A stretch of 26,706 nt of DNA from Oscillospiraceae bacterium (GTDB lineage Bacteria; Bacillota_A; Clostridia; Oscillospirales; Oscillospiraceae). The notes under the pieces are model-generated. The model was not told where the DNA came from and made no database searches. It saw nothing but the letters and a program-made list of their open reading frames with translations. The stretch lies in the NCBI GenBank assembly GCA_017540945.1, contig JAFYAB010000029.1, positions 1-26,706 of the forward strand, in the 5' to 3' direction. The stretch's first letter is position 1. Every line of letters starts with the position of its first letter. Below, one piece after another: positions 14,472 through 21,167 of this stretch. The position numbers and the translations under genes are program-made.

Positions 14472-14670
14472 AGGCGGAGATCCGCCGAAGACCAAATCAA
14501 AAGGAAGTGAGATTCTATGGACGCGGGGAGTAACGGCGGCACAGCTCCGGGCCGAAGTTCTATGACGGAAATCCCCTTGCGTGCATGGGGTCTCTTTCGT
14601 TAATTCGGCCAATGTGCCTGCTTTCCCATTTGCTGCAAATCACCGATGAAATGGAAAAGGAGGAACCCCA
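14472..14670 (+). promoter_or_regulatory. Long structured 5' leader of mgtE
   Basis: The roughly 200-nt leader begins with hairpin GGCGGAGATCCGCC (14473-14486), holds a small ORF with its own ribosome site (14517-14603), and has two mutually exclusive pairings: ACGCGGGGA (14521-14529) with TCCCC..GCGT (14572-14582), or CCCC (14573-14576) with GGGG (14587-14590). The ykoK M-box consensus that often precedes mgtE is not recognisable. A regulatory leader responding to Mg2+ is inference. Confidence 0.45.
14517..14603 (+). CDS. Putative 28-aa leader peptide upstream of mgtE
   Basis: An ORF beginning MDAGSNGG and ending PLRAWGLFR has an excellent ribosome site, AAGGAAGTGA (9 of 10 to the ideal AAGGAGGTGA), nine bases before the ATG. 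It lies wholly within the mgtE leader, 67 bp before mgtE. Its codons overlap the alternative stems of the leader, so ribosome position could choose between them. Enterobacterial mgtA is controlled by a short proline-containing peptide (MgtL) that, as I recall, also ends in LFR; homology is not claimed. Chance occurrence of an ORF this short cannot be excluded. Confidence 0.4.
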   Translation: MDAGSNGGTAPGRSSMTEIPLRAWGLFR

Positions 14671-16062
14671 ATGGCAGAACATACCGTGATTATGGAAAAC
14701 ACCCTGCGCAAGCTGCTGGCGGAGAAGAAATACGCCACCCTGCGGGAGATCCTGATCACCATGAACCCGGCGGACATCGCCGCCATCTTCGACGAGATGG
14801 AGGAGGATCGCCTGCCCCTGCTCTACCGCCTGCTTCCCAAGGAGCTGGCGGCGGACACCTTTGTTGAGATGGACCAGGAGGCCCAGGAGCTGCTGATCCG
14901 CGGCTTCTCGGACTCCGAGCTGAAGGAGGTCCTGGACGAGCTCTTCGTGGACGACGCCGTGGACATCATCGAGGAGATGCCCGCCACGGTGGTACGCCGC
15001 ATCCTGAGCCAGGCCGACCCCGAGATGCGCAAGTCCATCAACGAGATCCTGCGCTACCCCGAGAGCTCCGCGGGCTCCATCATGACCACGGAGTATATCT
15101 CCCTGCGGCCCAAGATGACCGTGGCGGAGGCCATCACCCGGATCCGCCGCACCGGCATCGACAAGGAGACCATCTACACCTGCTACGTCACCAAGGACCG
15201 CACCCTGATCGGCGTCGTGACCGTCAAGGACCTGCTGCTCTGCAGCGACGACGACAAGCTGATCGAGGACATCATGATCGACAAGGTCATCTCGGTCAAC
15301 ACCCATGACGACCAGGAAGTGGTCGCCCAGATGTTCTCCAAGTACAACTTCATGGCCCTGCCCGTGGTGGACGGCGAAAACCGCCTCGTCGGTATCGTCA
15401 CCTTCGACGACGCCATGGACGTCATGGAAGAGGAGGCCACCGAGGATATCGAAAAGATGGCCGCCATCATCCCCTCGGAGAAGCCCTACATGAGCATGAG
15501 CCCCTTCGAGATCTGGAAAAAGCGCATCCCCTGGCTGATGCTCCTCATGGTATCGGCCACCTTCACCGGCATCATCATCTCCCACTTCGAGTCCGCCCTG
15601 GCCAAGCTGGTGATCCTGACGGCCTTCATCCCCATGCTGATGGACACCGCCGGCAACTCCGGCTCCCAGGCCTCCGTCACCATCATCCGCGGCCTGAGCC
15701 TGAACGAGCTGGAATTCAAGGACATCCTCGCCATCATCTGGAAGGAGGCCCGGGTGGCCGTCCTCTGCGGCCTGAGCCTGGCGGTGGCCTGCTTCGGCAA
15801 GATCCTGCTGGTGGACTACCTGATCCTGGGCAGCTTCGCCGAGGTTACCATGGCCAGCCCCTTCCTGATCATCGGCGTGATCTGCATCACCCTGGCCATT
15901 ACGGTGCTCTTCGCCAAGATCGTGGGCTGCTCGCTGCCTCTCTTTGCCAAGAAGCTGGGCTTTGACCCGGCGGTCATGGCCAGCCCCTTCATCACCACCA
16001 TCGTGGACGCCCTCTCCCTGCTGGTCTACTTTGGGATCGCCAACATCTTCCTGCCGCTGTGA
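14671..16062 (+). CDS. mgtE: Magnesium transporter MgtE
   Basis: MgtE is a homodimeric Mg2+ channel whose cytoplasmic domains close the pore when Mg2+ is plentiful. The 463 residues show the N-terminal helical domain (about 10-130; NPADIAAIFDEM, LPKELAADTF), two CBS domains (about 135-260; the step PESSAGSIMTTEYISL is typical), the plug-helix region and five membrane helices (about 285-463). The pore signature T-A-G-N-S-G-S-Q and the Mg-site region SPFITTIVDALSLLVYF are present. AAAAGGAGG is 7 bases before the ATG. It is preceded by its own promoter and a long leader, and its stop overlaps the start of a HAD phosphatase gene. Confidence 0.97.
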   Translation: MAEHTVIMENTLRKLLAEKKYATLREILITMNPADIAAIFDEMEEDRLPLLYRLLPKELAADTFVEMDQEAQELLIRGFSDSELKEVLDELFVDDAVDIIEEMPATVVRRILSQADPEMRKSINEILRYPESSAGSIMTTEYISLRPKMTVAEAITRIRRTGIDKETIYTCYVTKDRTLIGVVTVKDLLLCSDDDKLIEDIMIDKVISVNTHDDQEVVAQMFSKYNFMALPVVDGENRLVGIVTFDDAMDVMEEEATEDIEKMAAIIPSEKPYMSMSPFEIWKKRIPWLMLLMVSATFTGIIISHFESALAKLVILTAFIPMLMDTAGNSGSQASVTIIRGLSLNELEFKDILAIIWKEARVAVLCGLSLAVACFGKILLVDYLILGSFAEVTMASPFLIIGVICITLAITVLFAKIVGCSLPLFAKKLGFDPAVMASPFITTIVDALSLLVYFGIANIFLPL

Positions 16063-16721
16063 TGATGAAATATAAATGCATAATCCTGGATCATGACGAT
16101 ACGGTCGTCGATTCGACCCGTCACGTGCACCATCCGGCCTTCCTGGTTTCCCTGGCGGAGCTGCGGCCCGGCCGCACCATCAGCCTGGAGGACTACTTCC
16201 GGGTGAACTTCCACCCGGGCTTCGTGGAATACTGCCGGGATGTCCTGGGCTTCTCCGAGGCGGAGCTGGCCCGGGAGGTGGAGATGTGGAAGGAATACGT
16301 CCGGGACCATATCCCGGAGGTCTACCCCGGCATGGCGCGGATCATCCGCCGCCAGAAGGAGGCCGGGGGCCTGGTCTGCGTGATCTCCCACTCCTTCGAC
16401 TACAACATCCGCCGGGACTACGCCGCCAACGGCCTGCCGCAGCCCGACGCGGTCTACGGCTGGGAGCTGCCTCCCCAGCGCCGCAAGCCGGACCCCTGGG
16501 CCCTGAACCAGGTGCTGGAGCGCTTCGGCCTGAAGCCCGAGGACTGCCTGGTGGTGGACGACCTGAAGCCCGGCTACGACATGGCCCGGACCGCGGGCGT
16601 TCCCTTCGCCGCGGCCTGCTGGGCCTACGACGTCCCCGAGATCCGGGCCTTCATGGAGCAAAACTGCACGCTGGCCTTCGAGGACCCGGCGGAGCTGGAG
16701 GCATATCTGTTCCCGCAGTGA
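16062..16721 (+). CDS. HAD-superfamily hydrolase (phosphoglycolate-phosphatase-like)
   Basis: The 219-residue protein has all four HAD motifs: I, I-L-D-H-D-D-T-V with nucleophile D10 and acid D12; II, VISHS; III, RKPDPWAL with the lysine; IV, VVDDLKPG. A helical cap lies between motifs I and II, as in the phosphoglycolate phosphatase/beta-phosphoglucomutase class. The substrate is not predictable. The ATG overlaps the mgtE stop (TGATG), with GTG three bases earlier and another ATG just after as alternatives; no separate ribosome site is seen, so translational coupling to mgtE is likely. Confidence 0.85.
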   Translation: MMKYKCIILDHDDTVVDSTRHVHHPAFLVSLAELRPGRTISLEDYFRVNFHPGFVEYCRDVLGFSEAELAREVEMWKEYVRDHIPEVYPGMARIIRRQKEAGGLVCVISHSFDYNIRRDYAANGLPQPDAVYGWELPPQRRKPDPWALNQVLERFGLKPEDCLVVDDLKPGYDMARTAGVPFAAACWAYDVPEIRAFMEQNCTLAFEDPAELEAYLFPQ

Positions 16722-16746
16722 GATACGCAAATCGGGATTTGTAGAG

Positions 16747-16821
16747 CCGTAGGGGCCGATGCCCACATCGGCCCTCTCTGCCGACCGGGGCAAGGGCCGA
16801 TGTGGGCATCGGCCCCTACGG
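16747..16821. repeat. 75-bp REPIN
   Basis: Perfect 28-bp inverted arms, CCGTAGGGGCCGATGCCCAC.. (16747-16774) and its partner (16794-16821), with a 19-nt centre. Each arm is itself a hairpin (GGGCCGATG / CATCGGCCC) with GTAG at the outer foot. It lies between the HAD gene and the tRNA promoter; the rest of 16722-16867 shows nothing else. Confidence 0.85.
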
Positions 16822-16867
16822 ATGAAATCGCCAAATCCGAATTTGAGTCGGAAACGCAAGCTTTCGC

Positions 16868-16896
16868 TTGACGCGGCGAACAATGCGTGATACAAT
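16868..16896 (+). promoter_or_regulatory. Promoter for the tRNA-Leu locus
   Basis: -35 TTGACG (16868-16873) and -10 TACAAT (16891-16896), 17-bp spacing, 10 bp before the truncated tRNA copy. It looks like the original chromosomal tRNA promoter. Confidence 0.7.
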
Positions 16897-16906
16897 ACGT
16901 TCGCAT

Positions 16907-16947
16907 GCCGCTGTGTTGGAATCGGTAGACAAAGCGGACTTAAAATC
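16907..16947 (+). pseudogene. 5' half of tRNA-Leu, probable attachment-site duplicate
   Basis: 41 bases match the first 41 of the complete tRNA-Leu at 17107 with two differences; the last 24 (GGTAGACAAAGCGGACTTAA then AATC) are identical. The match stops within the 3' strand of the anticodon stem and is followed by unrelated sequence. This is what a tRNA-targeting integrase leaves at one junction. Confidence 0.75.
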
Positions 16948-17003
16948 TTGTGGGCCATTTGACGCTGAGCTCTCGAAAATCCTTGATTTTTCCTGGGTTT
17001 TTT

Positions 17004-17025
17004 GAAAGGCGCCTTTCTTATTTTT
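17004..17025 (+). terminator. Possible terminator between the two tRNA copies
   Basis: GAAAGGCGCCTTTC followed by TTATTTTT. If it works, transcripts from the promoter at 16868 would stop before the complete tRNA. Confidence 0.45.
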
Positions 17026-17031
17026 CCCAAT

Positions 17032-17051
17032 CGACCTCCAAAACGACCTCC
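17032..17051 (-). promoter_or_regulatory. Candidate integrase arm-type sites (left pair)
   Basis: Two CGACCTCC 8-mers at 17032-17039 and 17044-17051. They are the inverse of GGAGGTCG pairs at 17352-17368, so the complete tRNA is flanked by inverted arm-like repeats. Confidence 0.5.
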
Positions 17052-17106
17052 ATTTTCCCGCAAAATGTTGTGGCGTCAGGCTTTGCGCCGCATCGTTTTT
17101 CCCAAC

Positions 17107-17193
17107 GCCGCTATGTTGGAATAGGTAGACAAAGCGGACTTAAAATCCGCCGGTAGCGATACCGTACCGGTTCGACTCCGGTTAGCGGCACCA
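17107..17193 (+). tRNA. tRNA-Leu (anticodon TAA)
   Basis: The 87-nt gene folds fully: acceptor GCCGCTA / TAGCGGC, anticodon stem GCGGA / TCCGC with loop CTTAAAA (anticodon TAA at 17141-17143), the long class II variable arm CGGTA-GCGA-TACCG, T arm ACCGG-TTCGACT-CCGGT, and an encoded CCA end. It has no good promoter directly upstream. It is followed at once by a terminator and then by the integrase of a mobile element. Confidence 0.97.
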
Positions 17194-17235
17194 CGCCAAA
17201 CCCCTTATTATATCAGGGGTTTGGCGATTTTCTTT
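17194..17235 (+). terminator. Intrinsic terminator of tRNA-Leu
   Basis: Perfect 12-bp stem CGCCAAACCCCT / AGGGGTTTGGCG with a 9-nt loop, followed by ATTTTCTTT, starting directly after the CCA. Confidence 0.88.
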
Positions 17236-17351
17236 GGAAATCCGAGGTCGAAATCCGCTGTGTTTCCTGATGCTACAGCAGGCAATTTTTGGTAAATGGG
17301 CGGAAAACTGAAGTCTGGGAAGCCTTGCACTGCCTGCGTTTTCGGGTTTTT

Positions 17352-17368
17352 GGAGGTCGTGGAGGTCG
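17352..17368 (+). promoter_or_regulatory. Candidate integrase arm-type sites (right pair)
   Basis: Two GGAGGTCG 8-mers at 17352-17359 and 17361-17368, 30 bp beyond the integrase stop codon; a shorter GAGGTCG lies at 17244-17250. Same motif, inverted, as at 17032-17051. Confidence 0.5.
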
Positions 17369-17397
17369 ATTTTCCGGATGAACAGACACAGCGGATT

Positions 17398-18597
17398 TTA
17401 CATGGAACCGGGCAGAATCCCCTCAATGGCTTGGGCAGAGGCCACCTTGGAGCTGTAATCCAGGTGGGTGTAGATGTTGCTGGTGGTGCTGATGTCGCTG
17501 TGGCCCAGCCATTCCTGAATGTCCTTCAGGGCCACACCGTTGGCGTAGAGCAGGCTGGCGCAGGAGTGGCGCAGATCGTGGAAGCGGATGCGGCGCATGC
17601 CGTGCTTCTCCAGGAAGGCCGGGAAGGCTGTGGTCAGCCAGTTGGGCTTCACCCGTTCTCCCAACTCGTTCAGGTAGATGTAGTCCAGGTAGTCCTGACA
17701 GTAGCAGCTGCCGCAGAGCCGCTGGTTCTCCGCCTGCTTCTTTTTCAGCTCCCGCAGGAACTTCTCGAAGCTCTCCACCAATGGTAGGGTCCGATGGGAG
17801 GATTTGGTCTTGGTGCGGTCTTTCTCGATGATGGTGTGCTTCCCGTCGATGTTGGCCTCCGTCACCGTGTGTCGGATGGTGATGGTCTTTTTCTTGAAGT
17901 CGATGGCGTCCCACTTGAGTCCCAGCACCTCCTCCCGGCGCAGACCGTAGAAGGCCGCAAGCAGAACCCCCAGCTCCAGCAGATTTCCCTTCACTGCTTC
18001 GAAGAGCTGGGCCAGCTCCTGGGTGTTGTAGGGGACCACCTCATGACTGGTCTTCCTGGGCCGCTGGATTTTGTCGGCGGGATTGCAGTCGATCAGGTCC
18101 GTCTTGAAGGCGTACTGCAGGGCCTTGCGGATGTTGGCGTGGCGGTGGATCACCGTATAGGCGCTGCACTTCCGCTCCTCCAGCTCGTAGCTGTAGTACT
18201 CTTGAATGTGCCTGGCGGTCAGGTCCTGGAGCAGCAGCTTGGGGTAGTGCTTTTCGAAGTAGGGGATGATCTGCTTCTGAATGCTGTTTTGATAGGATGA
18301 GTAGGTGGTGGCTTCCAGGCTGGGCTTCATCATGCACAGCCATTCGTTCATGAAGTCCGTGAAGAAGATGGGCTTCCGCTCCGGGCTCTTGTCCTGGCGC
18401 TTGGCCAGCTCCTGACAGCGGAGGGTCTCCTCCATTTCTCTGCGGGCCTCCTGCAGCATGGCCTCGGCCCGTTTTTTGTTGCCCCGCACGGGCAGGTGGG
18501 TGGAACGGCAAGTGCTCTTTCGCTTTCCGTTCTCGTCGTTGTAACTCAGGACGATGTGATAGTTTCCGTCCTTGATTCGCAGATGACCGGCAACCAT
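17398..18597 (-). CDS. int: Tyrosine recombinase/integrase
   Basis: The 399-residue integrase has the Tn916-like plan: an N-terminal arm-binding domain (residues 1-60; GNYHIVLSYNDENGKRKS), a SAM-like core-binding domain (about 75-175), and the catalytic domain with R220 (YGLRREE), H340-x-x-R343 (FHDLRHSC), H366 (WLGHSD) and nucleophile Y376 (SNIYTHLDY). All catalytic residues are intact. AAAGGAGG ten bases before the ATG at 18597 fixes the start; an upstream in-frame ATG has none. It points toward tRNA-Leu and should catalyse integration and excision there. Candidate arm sites lie just past its 3' end. Confidence 0.96.
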   Translation of the reverse strand: MVAGHLRIKDGNYHIVLSYNDENGKRKSTCRSTHLPVRGNKKRAEAMLQEARREMEETLRCQELAKRQDKSPERKPIFFTDFMNEWLCMMKPSLEATTYSSYQNSIQKQIIPYFEKHYPKLLLQDLTARHIQEYYSYELEERKCSAYTVIHRHANIRKALQYAFKTDLIDCNPADKIQRPRKTSHEVVPYNTQELAQLFEAVKGNLLELGVLLAAFYGLRREEVLGLKWDAIDFKKKTITIRHTVTEANIDGKHTIIEKDRTKTKSSHRTLPLVESFEKFLRELKKKQAENQRLCGSCYCQDYLDYIYLNELGERVKPNWLTTAFPAFLEKHGMRRIRFHDLRHSCASLLYANGVALKDIQEWLGHSDISTTSNIYTHLDYSSKVASAQAIEGILPGSM

Positions 18598-18738
18598 AAT
18601 TCGTTGCCTCCTTTCTTTTTTCGTTGCGGATCCATCTGCCGTCGGTACGCCAAACATACCGCAGCCGACGGCAAAAGTCTATCCCCAATCGGTCAGATTT
18701 GGGAAAGAATTCCGCTGGGTGTACTGATGTTTTGGTTC

Positions 18739-18770
18739 GGAGCGCCGAAGCCGGAAGGCCCCGGCGCTCC
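18739..18770. other. Hairpin between xis and int
   Basis: Stem GGAGCGCCG (18739-18747) with CGGCGCTCC (18762-18770), one mispaired end base, in the 179-bp gap between the excisionase and integrase genes. No T-tract; may set int expression relative to xis. Confidence 0.4.
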
Positions 18771-18776
18771 TGAGTT

Positions 18777-18995
18777 TTACTGCTGCTGCCTCGTGATATA
18801 CTCGATCACGTAGAGCTTGGGAATGACATAGCGCTTGCCGATGTACTTGCTCTTGATCTCGCCTTTTTTCAGCAGGCGGTAGACCGTCTTGGTGCTGATG
18901 CCGCCCAGCATTTCGCTGAGCTGTTCGGCGTTCACTACGTCCGGGTAGTCCGGAAACATAACGCTGTAAAGATCTTTCAGTTCCGTTTTCTTCAA
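18777..18995 (-). CDS. Excisionase-like helix-turn-helix protein (TTG start)
   Basis: The 72-residue protein has a winged-helix/MerR-like fold pattern: VVNAEQLSEMLGGISTKTVYRLLKKGEIKSKYIGKRYVIPKLYVIEYI, the standard layout of helix_turn_helix_17 excisionase/DNA-binding proteins. Such proteins bend DNA at the attachment site and steer the integrase toward excision. The start codon is TTG (18993-18995), supported by GGAGG eight bases upstream; no ATG fits. It overlaps the stop of a 30-codon ORF by four bases. It lies next to int, as expected for xis. Confidence 0.88.
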   Translation of the reverse strand: MKKTELKDLYSVMFPDYPDVVNAEQLSEMLGGISTKTVYRLLKKGEIKSKYIGKRYVIPKLYVIEYITRQQQ

Positions 18996-19084
18996 TAAGA
19001 GTACCTCCTCTCAGCGGGATGGTGGGTTCGCTTCCGGTGTTTCCATCGGCAGCTGTTCTTTTGCTGTTTTCCATGACGCATCAT
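18992..19084 (-). CDS. 30-aa basic ORF coupled to the excisionase gene
   Basis: The peptide begins MMRHGKQQKN and ends ERRYSY; it is strongly basic (His, Lys, Arg). GGAGG lies eight bases before the ATG, and its TGA overlaps the TTG start of the excisionase (TTGA), a classic coupling arrangement. The excisionase ribosome site lies within its last codons. It starts 27 bp after the relaxase stop. I know no family for it; it may serve only to couple translation from the mob genes into xis, or be a small DNA-binding protein. Confidence 0.5.
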   Translation of the reverse strand: MMRHGKQQKNSCRWKHRKRTHHPAERRYSY

Positions 19085-19111
19085 ACGATACACCTCCTGT
19101 CTGCGTCCTGG

Positions 19112-20656
19112 TTACAAGACCAACTGGGGTTCTTCGGCCTCCAGCCAGTCGGGGTCTTGTGTTTCATCGGGCGTTGTTTCGGTTTGGAAAGGCGCTTCTG
19201 CCTGGGAGATGGGTTCCTGTTCCGCCTGGCGGAAGGTTGCTTTCTCTGCGTCTGCCTGGGAATCTCTGCGGCGGAGTACTCGCTCCGTCAGGAGAATCGC
19301 AAGGGCCAGGAGGACGCCGACGTTCTCCGCGGCCTGCCTGGCTTCCATGCGGCGGCGCTGTTCCTCCGGGTCGTCGCTGTCGCCCTCGAAGAGCTCTGCT
19401 ACCGCAGCCACAGCGTCCAGGCCAGCAGCGAAGCCAGCGTAATCGCTGTGGGCAGCAGACTGATCCAGAATAGCCTTCTGCGAAAGCGCTGCATCTCGCT
19501 GCATTCGTTCCGCAGCGCGGAGGAAAAGGAGTCGCTCACGCTCCCAGCCTGTTTCGACAAATCGGAGACTGCCGTCTGCGCCGCGCTCGTAAAGGCCTTC
19601 GCTTCCGCCGTCAGCTTCTGCTGATACTGTTCCGTCATGGCTGCCGTCTGCGCCGTCAGACTGCTGAGCTGCTCTGTTTGCCAACCAAGGAGCTTGCTCA
19701 TTTCCTCCTCCGTCATCAGATTTTGCTGCTGTTGCAGCAGCCTCAAAAGCAGTTCGCTGTGCTTCTGCTCCAGAGTCAGCAGGCCCTTCCAGTTCTGCTC
19801 CGTAACGGAGAAGCAGGGAACGGCGTCTTCTGCCTGCTGCCGCATTTGGCGAAGCTGCGTCTGCAATTCCGCTAAGGATTTCTGCCCGTATTCTGAACTC
19901 AAGCTCCATCGCCTCCTTGCTGTACTTGTGTTCATGCAGTTTGTTGTCCCGGCATTTCATGCCGTTGGGACACTGATAGGTGATATACTTTCTTTCCTCG
20001 GTCCAGGTGACGCCGTAGCCCTCGCCGTTCATCAGCGCCAGGAACTCGTCCCGGTTGGCGGCAACGGACATGACGTCGTTGATCTGAACCGCCAGCTCCA
20101 GCTTCCAGCTCTGGCCCTTAGCCGCCGCCCGATACTCCCGGGCGGACATTTTTGTCGTACCGTCTGCAGTCGTTTGCTTGGGTGGGAGAACTGAAAAGCC
20201 GTGAGCGGCACAGATTTCGTCGCTCAGCTTGCGGAGCTGCTCCAACGTATTGGGGTTCTGCCGCAGCTTCTTTCCGTTTTCAAAGCTGACACTGTTGATG
20301 ACGAAATGGGAATGGGGATGGTTGGTATCGCAGTGGGTTGCCACCAGAACCTCATGGCCGGGCCAGGCCCTGGCGGCGAACTCCAACGCGATCTCATGGG
20401 CCTGGGCGTGGGTGATGACCTCCTCCGGGGAGAAGGATTGGACGTACTGATAGAAGTTGATCCCATCCGTCTTGTGCCAGCTCTCCTTGGTCAGCAGGAA
20501 TTCCTGCAGCGCGGTATCCCCGTTACAGTTGACGCCGGAGAGATACCTGTGGCAGTCTGTGTCCACGGTTTTCAGTTCCTGGGAGCAGTAGGCGATGACG
20601 CCTGCCATGGCGCTGGGGCTTTGCTTTTGCTCCTTGATGAAGGTTACGGTTGCCAT
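19112..20656 (-). CDS. MOBP-type relaxase
   Basis: The 514-residue protein begins with a relaxase/mobilization nuclease domain (residues 1-190). The three-histidine metal site is H108-C-D-T-N-H113-P-H115-S-H117 followed by FVINSV, and Tyr23 in AGVIAYCSQ is the likely nicking residue. It should cleave oriT and pilot the strand. Residues from about 270 on are low-complexity, Ala/Glu/Arg-rich, with one hydrophobic stretch (VGVLLALAILL) near 450; this part overlaps another ORF in a different frame. GGAGG precedes the ATG by four bases and the gene overlaps mobC by 13 bp. It looks intact. Confidence 0.92.
   Translation of the reverse strand: MATVTFIKEQKQSPSAMAGVIAYCSQELKTVDTDCHRYLSGVNCNGDTALQEFLLTKESWHKTDGINFYQYVQSFSPEEVITHAQAHEIALEFAARAWPGHEVLVATHCDTNHPHSHFVINSVSFENGKKLRQNPNTLEQLRKLSDEICAAHGFSVLPPKQTTADGTTKMSAREYRAAAKGQSWKLELAVQINDVMSVAANRDEFLALMNGEGYGVTWTEERKYITYQCPNGMKCRDNKLHEHKYSKEAMELEFRIRAEILSGIADAASPNAAAGRRRRSLLLRYGAELEGPADSGAEAQRTAFEAAATAAKSDDGGGNEQAPWLANRAAQQSDGADGSHDGTVSAEADGGSEGLYERGADGSLRFVETGWERERLLFLRAAERMQRDAALSQKAILDQSAAHSDYAGFAAGLDAVAAVAELFEGDSDDPEEQRRRMEARQAAENVGVLLALAILLTERVLRRRDSQADAEKATFRQAEQEPISQAEAPFQTETTPDETQDPDWLEAEEPQLVL
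19399..19902 (-). CDS. Nested coiled-coil membrane protein inside the relaxase gene (MobB-like)
   Basis: In a different frame from the relaxase there is a 167-residue ORF starting at TTG (19900-19902) with AAGGAGG nine bases upstream, or at an ATG 11 codons earlier without such a site. It reads like a real protein: MSSEYGQKSLAELQTQLRQM, then about 110 residues of Gln/Leu/Glu/Ala coiled coil (LEQKHSELLLRLLQQQQN, LGWQTEQLSSLTAQTAAM), then the basic RFRRR and a C-terminal membrane helix WISLLPTAITLASLLAWTLW. The relaxase frame over the same DNA is low-complexity. RSF1010 mobB also overlaps mobA out of frame and encodes a membrane-associated transfer helper; I infer a similar role. Homology has not been tested. 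Confidence 0.65.
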   Translation of the reverse strand: MSSEYGQKSLAELQTQLRQMRQQAEDAVPCFSVTEQNWKGLLTLEQKHSELLLRLLQQQQNLMTEEEMSKLLGWQTEQLSSLTAQTAAMTEQYQQKLTAEAKAFTSAAQTAVSDLSKQAGSVSDSFSSALRNECSEMQRFRRRLFWISLLPTAITLASLLAWTLWLR

Positions 20657-20982
20657 GCGTCCTCCTTCGTCATGCGGCGCAGCTCTTCCAGCAACTGCCG
20701 CTGGAGGGAGGCCACCTCCTTGAGGCCGGGGACGTAGGCGACGCCGGCGTTGACCTTAGCGGCGATCTGATTCAGGTTGTTGCCGATGCGCTTGAGCTGT
20801 GTGAGCAGCGGAGACAGATCCGGCGGCGGATTGATTACGGCGGAGTCTGACAGGGAGAGAATGTACTCTGTCACATTCATCCCGGCGTGGAGGGTGCCTT
20901 CCATGAGCTTCGTCCATTCCTCCGGTGTTAGACGGACGGTGAGCGTCTTGTTTCGTTTGCGATTCGGCGGACTGTTAGACAT
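20644..20982 (-). CDS. mobC: MobC-family relaxosome protein
   Basis: The 112-residue protein has the ribbon-helix-helix start KTLTVRLTPEEWTKLMEGTLHAGMNVTEYI and the MobC signature LKRIGNNLNQIAAKVNAG in the middle, then a C-terminal helix. MobC proteins bind oriT, help melt the strand for the relaxase and often repress the mob operon. AAGAAGGTGA precedes the ATG. Its 3' end overlaps the relaxase by 13 bp. It is the first gene of the mob transcript; oriT would normally lie upstream, in the 402-bp gap that here also contains a palindromic repeat. Confidence 0.92.
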   Translation of the reverse strand: MSNSPPNRKRNKTLTVRLTPEEWTKLMEGTLHAGMNVTEYILSLSDSAVINPPPDLSPLLTQLKRIGNNLNQIAAKVNAGVAYVPGLKEVASLQRQLLEELRRMTKEDAWQP

Positions 20983-21167
20983 ATTGAATCACCTTCTTGT
21001 GAAATATTTTTTGACTTGTCAGAGAACAACTTTTCATTTCTTCTCTTCCTTTCGTTAAGAGAAGTGGGTCCGGGCTTCTGCCCGGTGCTCTGCGGCAGGC
21101 GGTGGACAGCCGGCGGCTCTGCTTGCCCCGGCGGGAGCCGGGTAAAACTCGGAGAACTTGCAAGGTT

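Noticed and set aside
14525..14534. GGGGAGTAAC in the mgtE leader as a yybP-ykoY (Mn2+) riboswitch
   Set aside because: The first conserved segment of that riboswitch looks similar, but I cannot find the second conserved half (GACC..TGCC type) at a fitting distance, and the bases are also codons of the small ORF. A covariance-model search would decide.
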